This document shows positions 55,766 through 64,000 of a DNA stretch of 64,000 nucleotides, in pieces. The DNA lies in the NCBI RefSeq assembly GCF_001436095.1, contig NZ_AYYK01000025.1, positions 32,224 to 96,223 of the forward strand, written 5' to 3'. The DNA comes from Lapidilactobacillus dextrinicus DSM 20335 (GTDB lineage Bacteria > Bacillota > Bacilli > Lactobacillales > Lactobacillaceae). The notes beneath the pieces were generated by a model. It searched no databases. It was given only the letters and a program-made list of their open reading frames with translations, and was not told the origin of the DNA. The position numbers and the translations under genes are program-made. How positions within the stretch are numbered: the stretch's first letter is position 1; every line of letters starts with the position of its first letter.

Positions 55766-56002
55766 TTAATGTGATGACAAATAAACTAACACGAGTGCCA
55801 ACACAAAGAAAATAACACCCAATACGGCAGTTACTTTTTCCATGACAGCTTCAAACCCGCGTTTCTTCGTTGCACCAAACAAATCACCGGCACCACCAGA
55901 AAGAGCATTCAGTGCGTCTTGTTGTTTAGTTGGTTGCATCATAACGGCAATGATGATTGCAATTGAATCAATAATAAGTAACGTTTGAATGATGTCGTAC
56001 AA
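55766..56002 (-). CDS. secG: Preprotein translocase subunit SecG
   Basis: A 78-residue protein with two membrane segments (TLLIIDSIAIIIAVMMQP and VTAVLGVIFFVLALVLVYL) joined by the conserved glycine-rich loop LSGGAGDLFGATKKRGFEA. It is a subunit of the SecYEG channel. The start is TTG at 56002 with GGAGG eight bases upstream. It has its own terminator. Confidence 0.95.
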   Translation of the reverse strand: MYDIIQTLLIIDSIAIIIAVMMQPTKQQDALNALSGGAGDLFGATKKRGFEAVMEKVTAVLGVIFFVLALVLVYLSSH

Positions 56003-56131
56003 TTGTCTGGCCTCCGAAAACTTCTACAAAATCTTACTCATAAAACAATATCACAGTTGAACAAATTTTTCCAGTCCTTAACCCGACAACCCGTATTTTT
56101 TAAGAAGATTATTAGTAATTATTGGCAACAA

Positions 56132-56161
56132 AAAAGCCCTCTACTAATGTAGAGAGCTTTT
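56132..56161 (-). terminator. Intrinsic terminator of the glycolytic operon (after eno)
   Basis: AAAAGC-CTCTAC pairs with GTAGAG-GCTTTT around a TAAT loop, one mismatch; T-run on the minus strand. Confidence 0.87.
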
Positions 56162-56171
56162 ATTTAAGCAA

Positions 56172-57485
<1,314 letters not shown>

Positions 57486-57547
57486 TCAGAAAATTGATAC
57501 ATTCATATTTTAGCAAATTTTGCCAAGAAATAACAAAAATTTTGCGA

Positions 57548-58303
57548 TTAATCTTGATAATTAACTAAAGCTAAGAATGATTCAGGTTCCATGCTGGCAC
57601 CGCCAACCAAACCACCATCAATATCAGGTTTAGCCATTAATTCTTTAACGTTAGCAGGTTTTACAGAGCCACCGTATTGAATACGAACATTTTCGGCAGT
57701 TTGTTCGTTATAAAGATCTTTAACTGTTTCACGGATAACGTGGCACATTTCTTGTGCTTGGTCAGCAGAAGCAGTCTTACCAGTACCAATTGCCCAGATT
57801 GGTTCGTAAGCAATGACAGTATTGGCAACTTGGTCAGCAGTTAAGCCTTCAAGTGCAGCTTTAATTTGAGCAACAACCCAGTCATTTTGAGTACCAGCTT
57901 CACGAGTTTCTAAGCTTTCACCACAGCAAATGATTGGTAACATATTGTTTCTGAAGATAGCTTTAGCTTTCTTGTTGATATCTTCATCAGTTTCGTGGAA
58001 ATAGCCACGACGTTCTGAATGGCCGATAACAACATAGTTAACACCCATTTCAGACAATGCTTTAGGTGAAGTTTCACCAGTAAAAGCACCTTCGTCTTCA
58101 AAGTAGCAGTTTTCAGCAGCAACTTTTAAATCTGAATCTTTAGCAAAAGCCATCAAAGTTGTTAAATCAATGGCAGGTGCAGCGATAACAGATTCAACTT
58201 TATCGGCAGCAGGAAGTTTACCCTTGATACCATCAAGAAATTCTTGAGTTTCTTGAGGATTCTTGTTCATTTTCCAGTTACCAGCAATAATTGGTTTACG
58301 CAA
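57548..58303 (-). CDS. tpiA: Triosephosphate isomerase
   Basis: A 251-residue TIM barrel that interconverts dihydroxyacetone phosphate and glyceraldehyde-3-phosphate. Catalytic residues are visible: Lys in AGNWKMNK, His in VIGHSERR, Glu in [13 protein letters not shown]. The start is TTG at 58303 behind GAGGTG. It is 18 bases after pgk. Confidence 0.98.
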   Translation of the reverse strand: MRKPIIAGNWKMNKNPQETQEFLDGIKGKLPAADKVESVIAAPAIDLTTLMAFAKDSDLKVAAENCYFEDEGAFTGETSPKALSEMGVNYVVIGHSERRGYFHETDEDINKKAKAIFRNNMLPIICCGESLETREAGTQNDWVVAQIKAALEGLTADQVANTVIAYEPIWAIGTGKTASADQAQEMCHVIRETVKDLYNEQTAENVRIQYGGSVKPANVKELMAKPDIDGGLVGGASMEPESFLALVNYQD

Positions 58304-58321
58304 AATTATTCACCTCAAAAA

Positions 58322-59533
58322 TTATTTGTCAGAAATAGCAGCGATACCAGGTAATTCCTTACCTTCAAGATATTCAAGAGAAGCGCCACCACCAGTAGAA
58401 ATATGTGTGATTTGATCAGCAATACCTAATTGAATTGCAGCAGCAGCTGAATCACCACCACCGATGATTGTTGAAGCATCTTTCAATTCGCCTAATGCAC
58501 GGCCAACTTCAAGTGTACCTTCAGCATAGTTGCTCATTTCAAATGCGCCCATAGGACCATTCCAAACAACTGTCTTAGCATCTTTTAAGATGTCCTTGAA
58601 CAATGAGATTGTCTTAGGACCAATGTCTAAGCCCATTTCGCCATCAGGAATATCTTGGCCGACAACTTCATGCTTAGCATCATTTGAGAATTCTGCAGCA
58701 GCAATGTTATCAACAGGTAAGACAATCTTGTCGCCTGCTTTTTCTAATAATTCTTTAGCCAATTCAACTTTGTCAGCTTCGAATAATGACTTACCAATCT
58801 TGTGGCCTTGAGCAGCTAAGAAAGTATAAGCCATACCGCCACCGATTAAGATGTGGTCTGATTTAGGAATTAAGTTTTCGATAACGCCGATCTTGTCAGA
58901 AACCTTAGCACCGCCCAAGATTGTAACGAATGGGTGAACAGGATTATCAACAGCATCGCCTAAGAACTTAATTTCTTTTTCCATCAAGTAGCCAGCTGCA
59001 GCAGGCTTGCCAGCAGCCTTCATAGCAGTTGCAATACCAACGTTAGAAGCATGTGCACGGTGAGCAGTACCAAATGCATCGTTGATATAAACGTCGCCTA
59101 AAGAAGCCCAGTATTCGCCTAATTTAGGATCGTTCTTGCTTTCACGTTTGCCAAAGTCATTGTCGATATCTTGGAAACGAGTGTTTTCCATTAAGATAAC
59201 GTCGCCGTCTTTCATATCGTTGATAGCTGTTTCTAATTCAGCACCTTCATTAGATGGTACGAACTTAACGTCTTTACCAAGTAATTCAGATAAACGTTCA
59301 GCAACAGGACGGAGGCTTAATTCTTTCTTATCTTCGTCACTCTTGATACGGCCTAAGTGAGAAAGCAAGATTGCTTTGCCACCGTTTTCGATAACATACT
59401 TGATTGTTGGTAAAGCAGCAACAATACGGTTATCATTACCGATCACACCATTTTTAATTGGAACATTAAAATCTACACGGATCAAAACTTTTTTGTCTTT
59501 AACATCGACATCAGAAACAATTAATTTTGCCAT
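58322..59533 (-). CDS. pgk: Phosphoglycerate kinase
   Basis: A 403-residue monomeric kinase that makes ATP from 1,3-bisphosphoglycerate. It shows [46 protein letters not shown] and GGGDSAAAA. The open frame extends 25 residues upstream through the gap-pgk intercistronic hairpin; the ATG at 59533 ([15 protein letters not shown]) has GGAGGT upstream. A terminator-like hairpin separates it from gap. Confidence 0.98.
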   Translation of the reverse strand: MAKLIVSDVDVKDKKVLIRVDFNVPIKNGVIGNDNRIVAALPTIKYVIENGGKAILLSHLGRIKSDEDKKELSLRPVAERLSELLGKDVKFVPSNEGAELETAINDMKDGDVILMENTRFQDIDNDFGKRESKNDPKLGEYWASLGDVYINDAFGTAHRAHASNVGIATAMKAAGKPAAAGYLMEKEIKFLGDAVDNPVHPFVTILGGAKVSDKIGVIENLIPKSDHILIGGGMAYTFLAAQGHKIGKSLFEADKVELAKELLEKAGDKIVLPVDNIAAAEFSNDAKHEVVGQDIPDGEMGLDIGPKTISLFKDILKDAKTVVWNGPMGAFEMSNYAEGTLEVGRALGELKDASTIIGGGDSAAAAIQLGIADQITHISTGGGASLEYLEGKELPGIAAISDK

Positions 59534-59570
59534 TGTGGACAACCTCCAAGGATAAATTTCAAAAATAAAA

Positions 59571-59597
59571 GGCGAAGGGAGTCGACCTCCCTCCGCC
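59571..59597 (-). terminator. Intercistronic terminator-like hairpin between gap and pgk
   Basis: GGCGGAGGGAG pairs with CTCCCTTCGCC (one G-U), loop GTCGA, then TTTTATTTTT on the minus strand. Partial termination here would make gap mRNA more abundant than pgk-tpiA-eno. Confidence 0.8.
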
Positions 59598-59633
59598 TCA
59601 AAAATCAACGTTTTATAATGTTGAAGTTTTTAA

Positions 59634-60659
59634 TTAAAGAGTTGCAAATTTGAGTAAAGTACGAACCATTTGGCAAGTAAAGCCGTATTCGTTATCATAC
59701 CATGCAACAGTCTTAACTAATTGCTTGTCGCCAACTGTAGTAACTTCAGTTTGAGTTGGGTCAAAGATTGAACCGTAAGTAGTGCCAATAATGTCACTAG
59801 ATACAATGCTATCTTCGTTGTAACCAAATGAAGGGTTGTCGATAGTATATTTCTTAACTGCAGCATTTACTTCGTCAGCATCTTTAACTGGCTTGCTTAA
59901 AATAGAAACCAATTCAGTAACTGAACCATCAGGAACACCAACACGTTGTGCATGGCCTTGTAATTTACCTTGTAATTCAGGTAATACTAAACCAATAGCC
60001 TTAGCAGCACCAGTTGAATGAGGAATAGTGTTAATTGCGGCTGCACGAGCTGCACGAACATTACCCTTACGTTCTGGGCCATCAAGAAGCATTTGAGTTG
60101 AAGTATAAGCATGGATAGTTGTCATAGTACCAACTTCGATACCAAATTCATTGTTCAAAGCCTGTGCAAATGGAGCTAATGAGTTAGTTGTGCAAGAACC
60201 TGCAGAAACAATTGTGTCATCAGCAGTCAATTCGTCTTCGTTTACAGAGTAAACGATTGTCTTAAGGTCGCTACCAGCAGGAGCAGAAATCAAGACACGT
60301 TTTGCGCCAGCATCCAAATGAGCTTGTGCTTTTGCTTTTGAAGTGTAGAAACCAGTACATTCAAGAACAAAGTCAACGCCGTCATTTTTAACCCAAGGAA
60401 TATTTTGTGCTTGAGGTTCTGCGTATACATGGTATGTTTTACCATTTACAATGATTGAATCTTCAGTTGCGCTGACTTCAGCATCCAAAGTACCATGAGT
60501 TGAATCATATTTAAGTAAGTGTGCAAGCATAGCAGGTGAAGTTAAGTCGTTGATAGCAACTACTTCGATATCACTTGATTTTGCACCAAGTTCCAAAATA
60601 CGACGGAATGCTAAACGTCCAATACGTCCGAAACCGTTAATACCAATCTTTACAGTCAT
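59634..60659 (-). CDS. gap: Glyceraldehyde-3-phosphate dehydrogenase
   Basis: A 341-residue NAD-dependent enzyme: Rossmann [15 protein letters not shown], Asp in AINDLTSP (NAD preference), catalytic Cys in [14 protein letters not shown], and the C-terminal WYDNEYGF. It oxidises glyceraldehyde-3-phosphate to 1,3-bisphosphoglycerate. It follows cggR by 43 bases. AAGGAGG precedes the ATG. Confidence 0.98.
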   Translation of the reverse strand: MTVKIGINGFGRIGRLAFRRILELGAKSSDIEVVAINDLTSPAMLAHLLKYDSTHGTLDAEVSATEDSIIVNGKTYHVYAEPQAQNIPWVKNDGVDFVLECTGFYTSKAKAQAHLDAGAKRVLISAPAGSDLKTIVYSVNEDELTADDTIVSAGSCTTNSLAPFAQALNNEFGIEVGTMTTIHAYTSTQMLLDGPERKGNVRAARAAAINTIPHSTGAAKAIGLVLPELQGKLQGHAQRVGVPDGSVTELVSILSKPVKDADEVNAAVKKYTIDNPSFGYNEDSIVSSDIIGTTYGSIFDPTQTEVTTVGDKQLVKTVAWYDNEYGFTCQMVRTLLKFATL

Positions 60660-60702
60660 ACAAAATTTCCTCCTTCAGGAAATAAAAAATTTAAAAACTT
60701 TT

Positions 60703-61746
60703 TTAAAAGGTTGCCCCTTTTAAAAGCGAGTTAGCAGCAGCCTCATCGGTAATAAACCAAGTTTGATGAGGAGCGTTGTGCATGTATGCTTGTACCGCCT
60801 TAGCCTTGTTGGCACCAGCTGCAATTGCAAATACATACGGAATTTCAGTAAGATCCAGAATTTGTAATCCAATTCGTGGTATCTTGTAAACAACTTGACC
60901 ATCTTCATCGAAGAAATAGCCAAACGCTTCAGCAACGGCATGGTCTTGTTGTAACTTAGTGACAACTTCTGTCGGCATATGACGACGACTAGCCATTGTC
61001 ATTGCGCCACCAATACTATGAACCACAACATTAGCGCTTGCAATTAAATCTAGAACCGGTTTAATTGAAGGCTCTTTAAGCAATGGTTCATAAGTCTGTT
61101 CACTGACATTCTCAGGAACATACAAGCTACGATGTTCGCCACCTGTATTCTGAGCCATCTGTGAACAAATAGCGTTAGCTTGAATGTCAACACGTTCACC
61201 GACACCACCTCGTGCTGGAACAAACAGCAATTGTCGATCCTTTGAGAGGACCGGTGTCAGTTCCTGAGCAACAGCGGCCATTGTCGTACCACCCATAGCC
61301 GCTATCACGTTACGTCCATCAGGCAATAACATTGATAAGGTACTATTTAGCAACTGACCAAGTCGATGTAAGACTTGAGGCTGTTGATCGCTGTTACCAG
61401 AAACAATAAGAACATGATCAATTCCAAGCAGTTTTGAAAGTCGCTTTTCTTTTTGTGGAAATCCCATTAAGCTCGACATGATACCATCAAGCTTAGTTAA
61501 GACTTCTTGGCCACCCTCAGTTAACACCATACCTGATTTTGACGATAATATCAATCCAGAAGCCTTCAACAAGTCAGTCTCAGTTCTTAAGACACGCTCA
61601 CTTAATTCTAGCTCTTGAGCTAATGTGCGCCGTCCAACCGGGCCCAACCAGTGAATGCGTTGCAAAATTAAATAACGTTGTCTGATCGTCGTCAGAAAAT
61701 CTGGAGCAAGTTGCTCAATCCACGTTAAATCATTTTGCACGTCCAT
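60703..61746 (-). CDS. cggR: Central glycolytic genes regulator CggR
   Basis: A 347-residue SorC/DeoR-like repressor. The N-terminal winged helix-turn-helix is HWLGPVGRRTLAQELELSER, and the sugar-phosphate-binding domain follows (AAMGGTTMAAVAQ, FVPARGGVGERVDIQANA, VVHSIGGAM, AAGANKAKAVQAYM). In B. subtilis it represses the gapA operon and is released by fructose-1,6-bisphosphate. The ATG at 61746 lies only 3 bases from GGAGGT; a GTG two codons later (61740) would have better spacing. A CggR operator lies just upstream. Confidence 0.95.
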   Translation of the reverse strand: MDVQNDLTWIEQLAPDFLTTIRQRYLILQRIHWLGPVGRRTLAQELELSERVLRTETDLLKASGLILSSKSGMVLTEGGQEVLTKLDGIMSSLMGFPQKEKRLSKLLGIDHVLIVSGNSDQQPQVLHRLGQLLNSTLSMLLPDGRNVIAAMGGTTMAAVAQELTPVLSKDRQLLFVPARGGVGERVDIQANAICSQMAQNTGGEHRSLYVPENVSEQTYEPLLKEPSIKPVLDLIASANVVVHSIGGAMTMASRRHMPTEVVTKLQQDHAVAEAFGYFFDEDGQVVYKIPRIGLQILDLTEIPYVFAIAAGANKAKAVQAYMHNAPHQTWFITDEAAANSLLKGATF

Positions 61747-61762
61747 TGGACCTCCCCTGTGG

Positions 61763-61797
61763 GACAATTATTGTCCATCGGTGTCGTTTATAGACCC
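61763..61797 (-). promoter_or_regulatory. CggR operator
   Basis: Minus strand GGGTC-N6-CGAC, five bases, then TGGAC-N6-TGTC. The B. subtilis operator is GGGAC-N6-TGTC-N4-CGGGAC-N6-TGTC, so spacing and the second half match; the first half is degenerate. It lies directly before the cggR ribosome-binding site. Confidence 0.7.
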
Positions 61798-61971
61798 ATC
61801 CCTTGCAAAAAATAAAGAGATCACACAAAAGTGCATACTCTTATCAAGGAACAAACTTATTATAACAACACCTATTTATGTTTGCAAGAACTTCATTCGA
61901 CTTTTTCACAAATAAACTTTTTCACATATTTAATCTTAAAATTACCCTACTACTTCATAAATTTATAAAAG

Positions 61972-61999
61972 AATAGCCGCTGATTAATCAGCGGCTATT
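61972..61999 (-). terminator. Intrinsic terminator of clpP
   Basis: Perfect 28-base palindrome (14-bp arms), then CTTTTATAAATTT on the minus strand. Confidence 0.85.
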
Positions 62000-62044
62000 G
62001 ACTCAATATGAATATCATTTTATTAATGAAACAACGTAATATAA

Positions 62045-62632
62045 CTATTTGTCTTGCATATTAGTCATAATTTGATCAATCAAACCATATTCTTTTGCTT
62101 CTGGCGCAGTCATATAATGATCACGTTCAGTATCTCTTTGGATTGTTTCAATAGACTGACCAGTTGCATCAGCTAAAATCTTATTCATCTTTTTGCGTGT
62201 CTTTAAGATTTCTTCTGCTGCTATTTCAATTTCAGTTGCTTGGCCTTGAGCACCGCCTAATGGTTGGTGAATTAAAACAGTTGAATTAGGTAATGCATAA
62301 CGCTTCCCTTTTGTACCAGCTGCTAATAAGACACTGGCCATTGAAGCTGCCATACCAATAGCAATTGTTGAAACATCTGACTTGATAAAGTTCATCGTAT
62401 CCATGATTGCCAAGCCTGATGTAATCACGCCACCAGGAGAATTAATGTAAATTGAAATATCCTTAGTTGAATCTTGCGCATCTAAGAAAAGCAATTGCGC
62501 AATAATTGAGTTAGCAGTCTGATCGTTGATTTCACCAGAAAGCATGATGATGCGGTCTTTTAACAAACGTGAATAAATATCATAAGCACGTTCGCCGCGA
62601 GAAGTTTGTTCAATAACTGTTGGCACTAACAT
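62045..62632 (-). CDS. clpP: ATP-dependent Clp protease proteolytic subunit
   Basis: A 195-residue serine protease that forms the ClpP tetradecamer and works with ClpX/ClpC/ClpE. The catalytic Ser is in [14 protein letters not shown], His in [12 protein letters not shown] and Asp in RDTERDHYM. The frame opens 21 codons earlier, but the ATG at 62632 ([20 protein letters not shown]) has AAGGAGG nine bases upstream and is the family start. Promoter and CtsR box lie at 62710-62739. Confidence 0.98.
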   Translation of the reverse strand: MLVPTVIEQTSRGERAYDIYSRLLKDRIIMLSGEINDQTANSIIAQLLFLDAQDSTKDISIYINSPGGVITSGLAIMDTMNFIKSDVSTIAIGMAASMASVLLAAGTKGKRYALPNSTVLIHQPLGGAQGQATEIEIAAEEILKTRKKMNKILADATGQSIETIQRDTERDHYMTAPEAKEYGLIDQIMTNMQDK

Positions 62633-62709
62633 ATAGTATTGCCTCCTTGATTTTATATCGATAAGTTTAGTTCGTACTAGTATTTTAGCACTCAATAAAC
62701 TACTTTGCT

Positions 62710-62739
62710 AATTTAACACATTAGTCAAATTTGGTCAAA
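62710..62739 (-). promoter_or_regulatory. clpP promoter with CtsR box over the -35
   Basis: Minus strand TTGACC (plus 62733-62738), 17-base spacer, TAAATT (plus 62710-62715). On the plus strand AGTCAAATTTGGTCAAA (62723-62739) is the CtsR heptad direct repeat (RGTCAAA-N3-RGTCAAA). CtsR bound here would cover the -35 element. Confidence 0.85.
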
Positions 62740-62887
62740 CAATATAGCTCTGTTATTTTTAAGAAAATAGGTTTAAAATGTTTTGCTATTTAACACTTGT
62801 ATTTTGATATAATCGTGATCACTTTTCTCTTAGATGATTATATCTTGTGCTCTAATAATAGTATTCTCTCTCAATATACAAAAATAG
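62740..62887. other. Gene-free stretch between clpP promoter and tRNA terminator
   Basis: AT-rich; no gene, RNA or clear repeat is seen. Confidence 0.5.
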
Positions 62888-62931
62888 ACTAATTTCAAGC
62901 TTATTTTGTTAAATAAGCTTGAAATTAGTCC
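62888..62931 (-). terminator. Terminator of the tRNA cluster
   Basis: Perfect 20-bp inverted repeat (62888-62907 with 62912-62931) with a 4-base loop; located after the last tRNA gene in transcription direction. Confidence 0.7.
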
Positions 62932-63021
62932 ATTGTTAGTCCAAGTAAATAACTATATGATTTGTTATAACTTTACAAAACAAAAAGAACACTGATTTCT
63001 CAGTGTTATAACTATGTATGA

Positions 63022-63106
63022 TACCGGTGATCGGGGTCGAACCGATACGCCCTCAACGGGCACTGGATTTTGAGTCCAGCGCGTCTGCCAATTCCGCCAC
63101 ACCGGC
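63022..63106 (-). tRNA. tRNA-Leu (anticodon CAA)
   Basis: 85 nt with a long variable arm; anticodon arm CTGGA-CTCAAAA-TCCAG, T-arm GGTTCGACCCC, discriminator A, acceptor GCCGGTG/CACCGGT (terminal G-U). Confidence 0.95.
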
Positions 63107-63134
63107 AAAAATATACGCGGCTTTGTAAGCCAAA

Positions 63135-63205
63135 AGGTGGTAATCGGATTTGAACCGACGATCAAGGTTTTGCAGACCCATGCCTTACCACTTGGCTATA
63201 CCACC
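63135..63205 (-). tRNA. tRNA-Cys (anticodon GCA)
   Basis: 71 nt; acceptor GGTGGTA/TACCACC, anticodon loop CTGCAAA, T-arm GGTTCAAATCC, discriminator T as usual for Cys. The outermost pair of the anticodon stem appears to be a U-U mismatch. Confidence 0.94.
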
Positions 63206-63243
63206 ACAAAAACTATTAAGATAATATCAGCTATAAAACTGAA

Positions 63244-63315
63244 TTGGGTTAGCTGGATTCGAACCAGCGCATGATGGAGTCAAAGTCCATTGCCTTACCG
63301 CTTGGCTATAACCCA
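63244..63315 (-). tRNA. tRNA-Gln (anticodon TTG)
   Basis: 72 nt; acceptor TGGGTTA/TAACCCA, anticodon arm ATGGA-CTTTGAC-TCCAT, T-arm GGTTCGAATCC, discriminator A. Confidence 0.95.
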
Positions 63316-63322
63316 ATAAAAG

Positions 63323-63396
63323 GGCGGTATGTGGGGATCGAACCCACGTGTGCCGGTGCCACAAACCGGTGTGTTAACCACTTCACCAATACCGCC
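63323..63396 (-). tRNA. tRNA-His (anticodon GTG)
   Basis: 74 nt including the encoded G-1 that pairs with C73 (acceptor GGCGGTAT/ATACCGCC); anticodon arm CCGGT-TTGTGGC-ACCGG. Confidence 0.94.
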
Positions 63397-63408
63397 ATAA
63401 ATTGTAAA

Positions 63409-63479
63409 CAGGGATAGTAGGAGTTGAACCCACATCTACGGTTTTGGAGACCGCTATTCTACCATTGAACTATATCCCT
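63409..63479 (-). tRNA. tRNA-Trp (anticodon CCA)
   Basis: 71 nt; acceptor AGGGATA/TATCCCT, anticodon loop CTCCAAA, discriminator G. Confidence 0.95.
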
Positions 63480-63484
63480 ATTGA

Positions 63485-63565
63485 TGGAGGAGAGTGGATT
63501 CGAACCACCGAACCCGAAGGAGCGGATTTACAGTCCGCCGCGTTTAGCCTCTTCGCTACTCCTCC
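63485..63565 (-). tRNA. tRNA-Tyr (anticodon GTA)
   Basis: 81 nt with a long variable arm; acceptor GGAGGAG/CTCCTCC, anticodon arm GCGGA-CTGTAAA-TCCGC, discriminator A. Confidence 0.95.
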
Positions 63566-63577
63566 AAAAAAATAAAA

Positions 63578-63650
63578 TGGCGCGGGACAGAATCGAACTG
63601 CCGACACATGGAGCTTCAATCCATTGCTCTACCAACTGAGCTACCGAGCC
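63578..63650 (-). tRNA. tRNA-Phe (anticodon GAA)
   Basis: 73 nt; anticodon arm ATGGA-TTGAAGC-TCCAT, T-arm CAGTTCGATTCTG, discriminator A. Acceptor GGCTCGG/CCGCGCC has a U-C mismatch at the fourth pair. Confidence 0.93.
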
Positions 63651-63656
63651 AAACTA

Positions 63657-63730
63657 CGGTCCCAACGGGACTCGAACCCGTGATCTCCTGCGTGACAGGC
63701 AGGCGTCCTAACCAACTAGACCATGGAACC
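63657..63730 (-). tRNA. tRNA-Asp (anticodon GTC)
   Basis: 74 nt; acceptor GGTTCCA/TGGGACC with G-U pairs, anticodon arm CCTGC-CTGTCAC-GCAGG, discriminator G. Confidence 0.95.
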
Positions 63731-63733
63731 ATA

Positions 63734-63807
<74 letters not shown>

Positions 63808-63816
63808 ATAAGATAA

Positions 63817-63906
63817 AGGAGGATGTGGGATTCGAACCCACGCGCGGTTTGACCCGCCTGACGGTTTTCAAGACCGTTCCCTTCAGCCGGACTTGGGTAA
63901 TCCTCC
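63817..63906 (-). tRNA. tRNA-Ser (anticodon TGA)
   Basis: 90 nt with a long variable arm; acceptor GGAGGAT/ATCCTCC, anticodon arm ACGGT-CTTGAAA-ACCGT. The discriminator base read from the gene is T, where bacterial Ser tRNAs usually have G. Confidence 0.93.
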
Positions 63907-63945
63907 ATAAGCTGAAAATATAAAAGTATTAACTTAATAATACCA

Positions 63946-64000
63946 TGACCCGTACGGGATTTGAACCCATGTTACCGCCGTGAAAGGGCAGTGTCTTAAC
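63946..64000 (-). tRNA. tRNA-Glu (anticodon TTC), copy 2, 5' part outside window
   Basis: The 55 bases visible (3' end through the anticodon arm) are identical to copy 1 at 51314-51368; the last 17 bases at the 5' end are cut by the window. Confidence 0.93.

Overview
The window is a chromosomal stretch of a low-GC Gram-positive bacterium, almost certainly a member of the Lactobacillaceae. The evidence is the gene content and order (polA-mutM-coaE-nrdR-dnaB; ymdB-mutS-mutL-ruvA-ruvB-queA-tgt-yajC-adhE; cggR-gap-pgk-tpi-eno-secG-rnr-smpB), an SMK-box (SAM-III) riboswitch ahead of metK, CtsR, CggR and Rex type operators, frequent TTG/GTG starts behind strong GGAGG sites, and tRNA genes without encoded CCA. 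I do not commit to a species. Most genes are on the minus strand. There is no prophage, IS element, CRISPR array or rRNA operon.

Layout. 1-5563: replication and repair (dnaB partial, nrdR, coaE, mutM, polA). 5564-9557: a 190-base structured repeat-like element, an acetyltransferase and a VOC protein, then murC, a YtpR-like tRNA-binding protein and a thioredoxin-like protein. 9737-16052: two small or unknown proteins, an AbrB-like/membrane fusion, trmB, the ecsAB transporter divergent from hit, a YtxH-like protein and the PrsA foldase. 16053-19838: a candidate small RNA, then yhaM, a YlbF-family gene and a class A PBP. 19947-25746: a pseudouridine synthase converging on a four-gene BmpA-type nucleoside ABC transporter.

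25747-27101 is the largest gene-free stretch (1.35 kb). It holds a structured bmpA leader and, on the minus strand, about 615 bases with promoter, cre-like site, closing helix, many local hairpins and an intrinsic terminator. This looks like a large ornate non-coding RNA and most resembles the ROOL class; it is the main finding. 27102-33518: YczE-like membrane protein, stand-alone EIIA(Glc), argR, argS with an attenuator-like leader, dinB, zwf. 33696-46568: adhE with a Rex-controlled promoter, then yajC, tgt, queA, ruvBA, mutL, mutS and ymdB.

46708-52577: PAP2 phosphatase, a 14-TM drug transporter, metK with riboswitch, an unknown membrane protein, tRNA-Val and tRNA-Glu, and an LCP cell-wall ligase. 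52725-61746: smpB, rnr, secG and the glycolytic operon eno-tpiA-pgk-gap-cggR with its CggR operator. 61768-64000: clpP under CtsR, then a cluster of eleven minus-strand tRNA genes (Leu, Cys, Gln, His, Trp, Tyr, Phe, Asp, fMet, Ser and a Glu cut by the window end). Together the genes cover DNA replication/repair, translation quality control, lower glycolysis and redox balance, and envelope maintenance of a fermentative bacterium.
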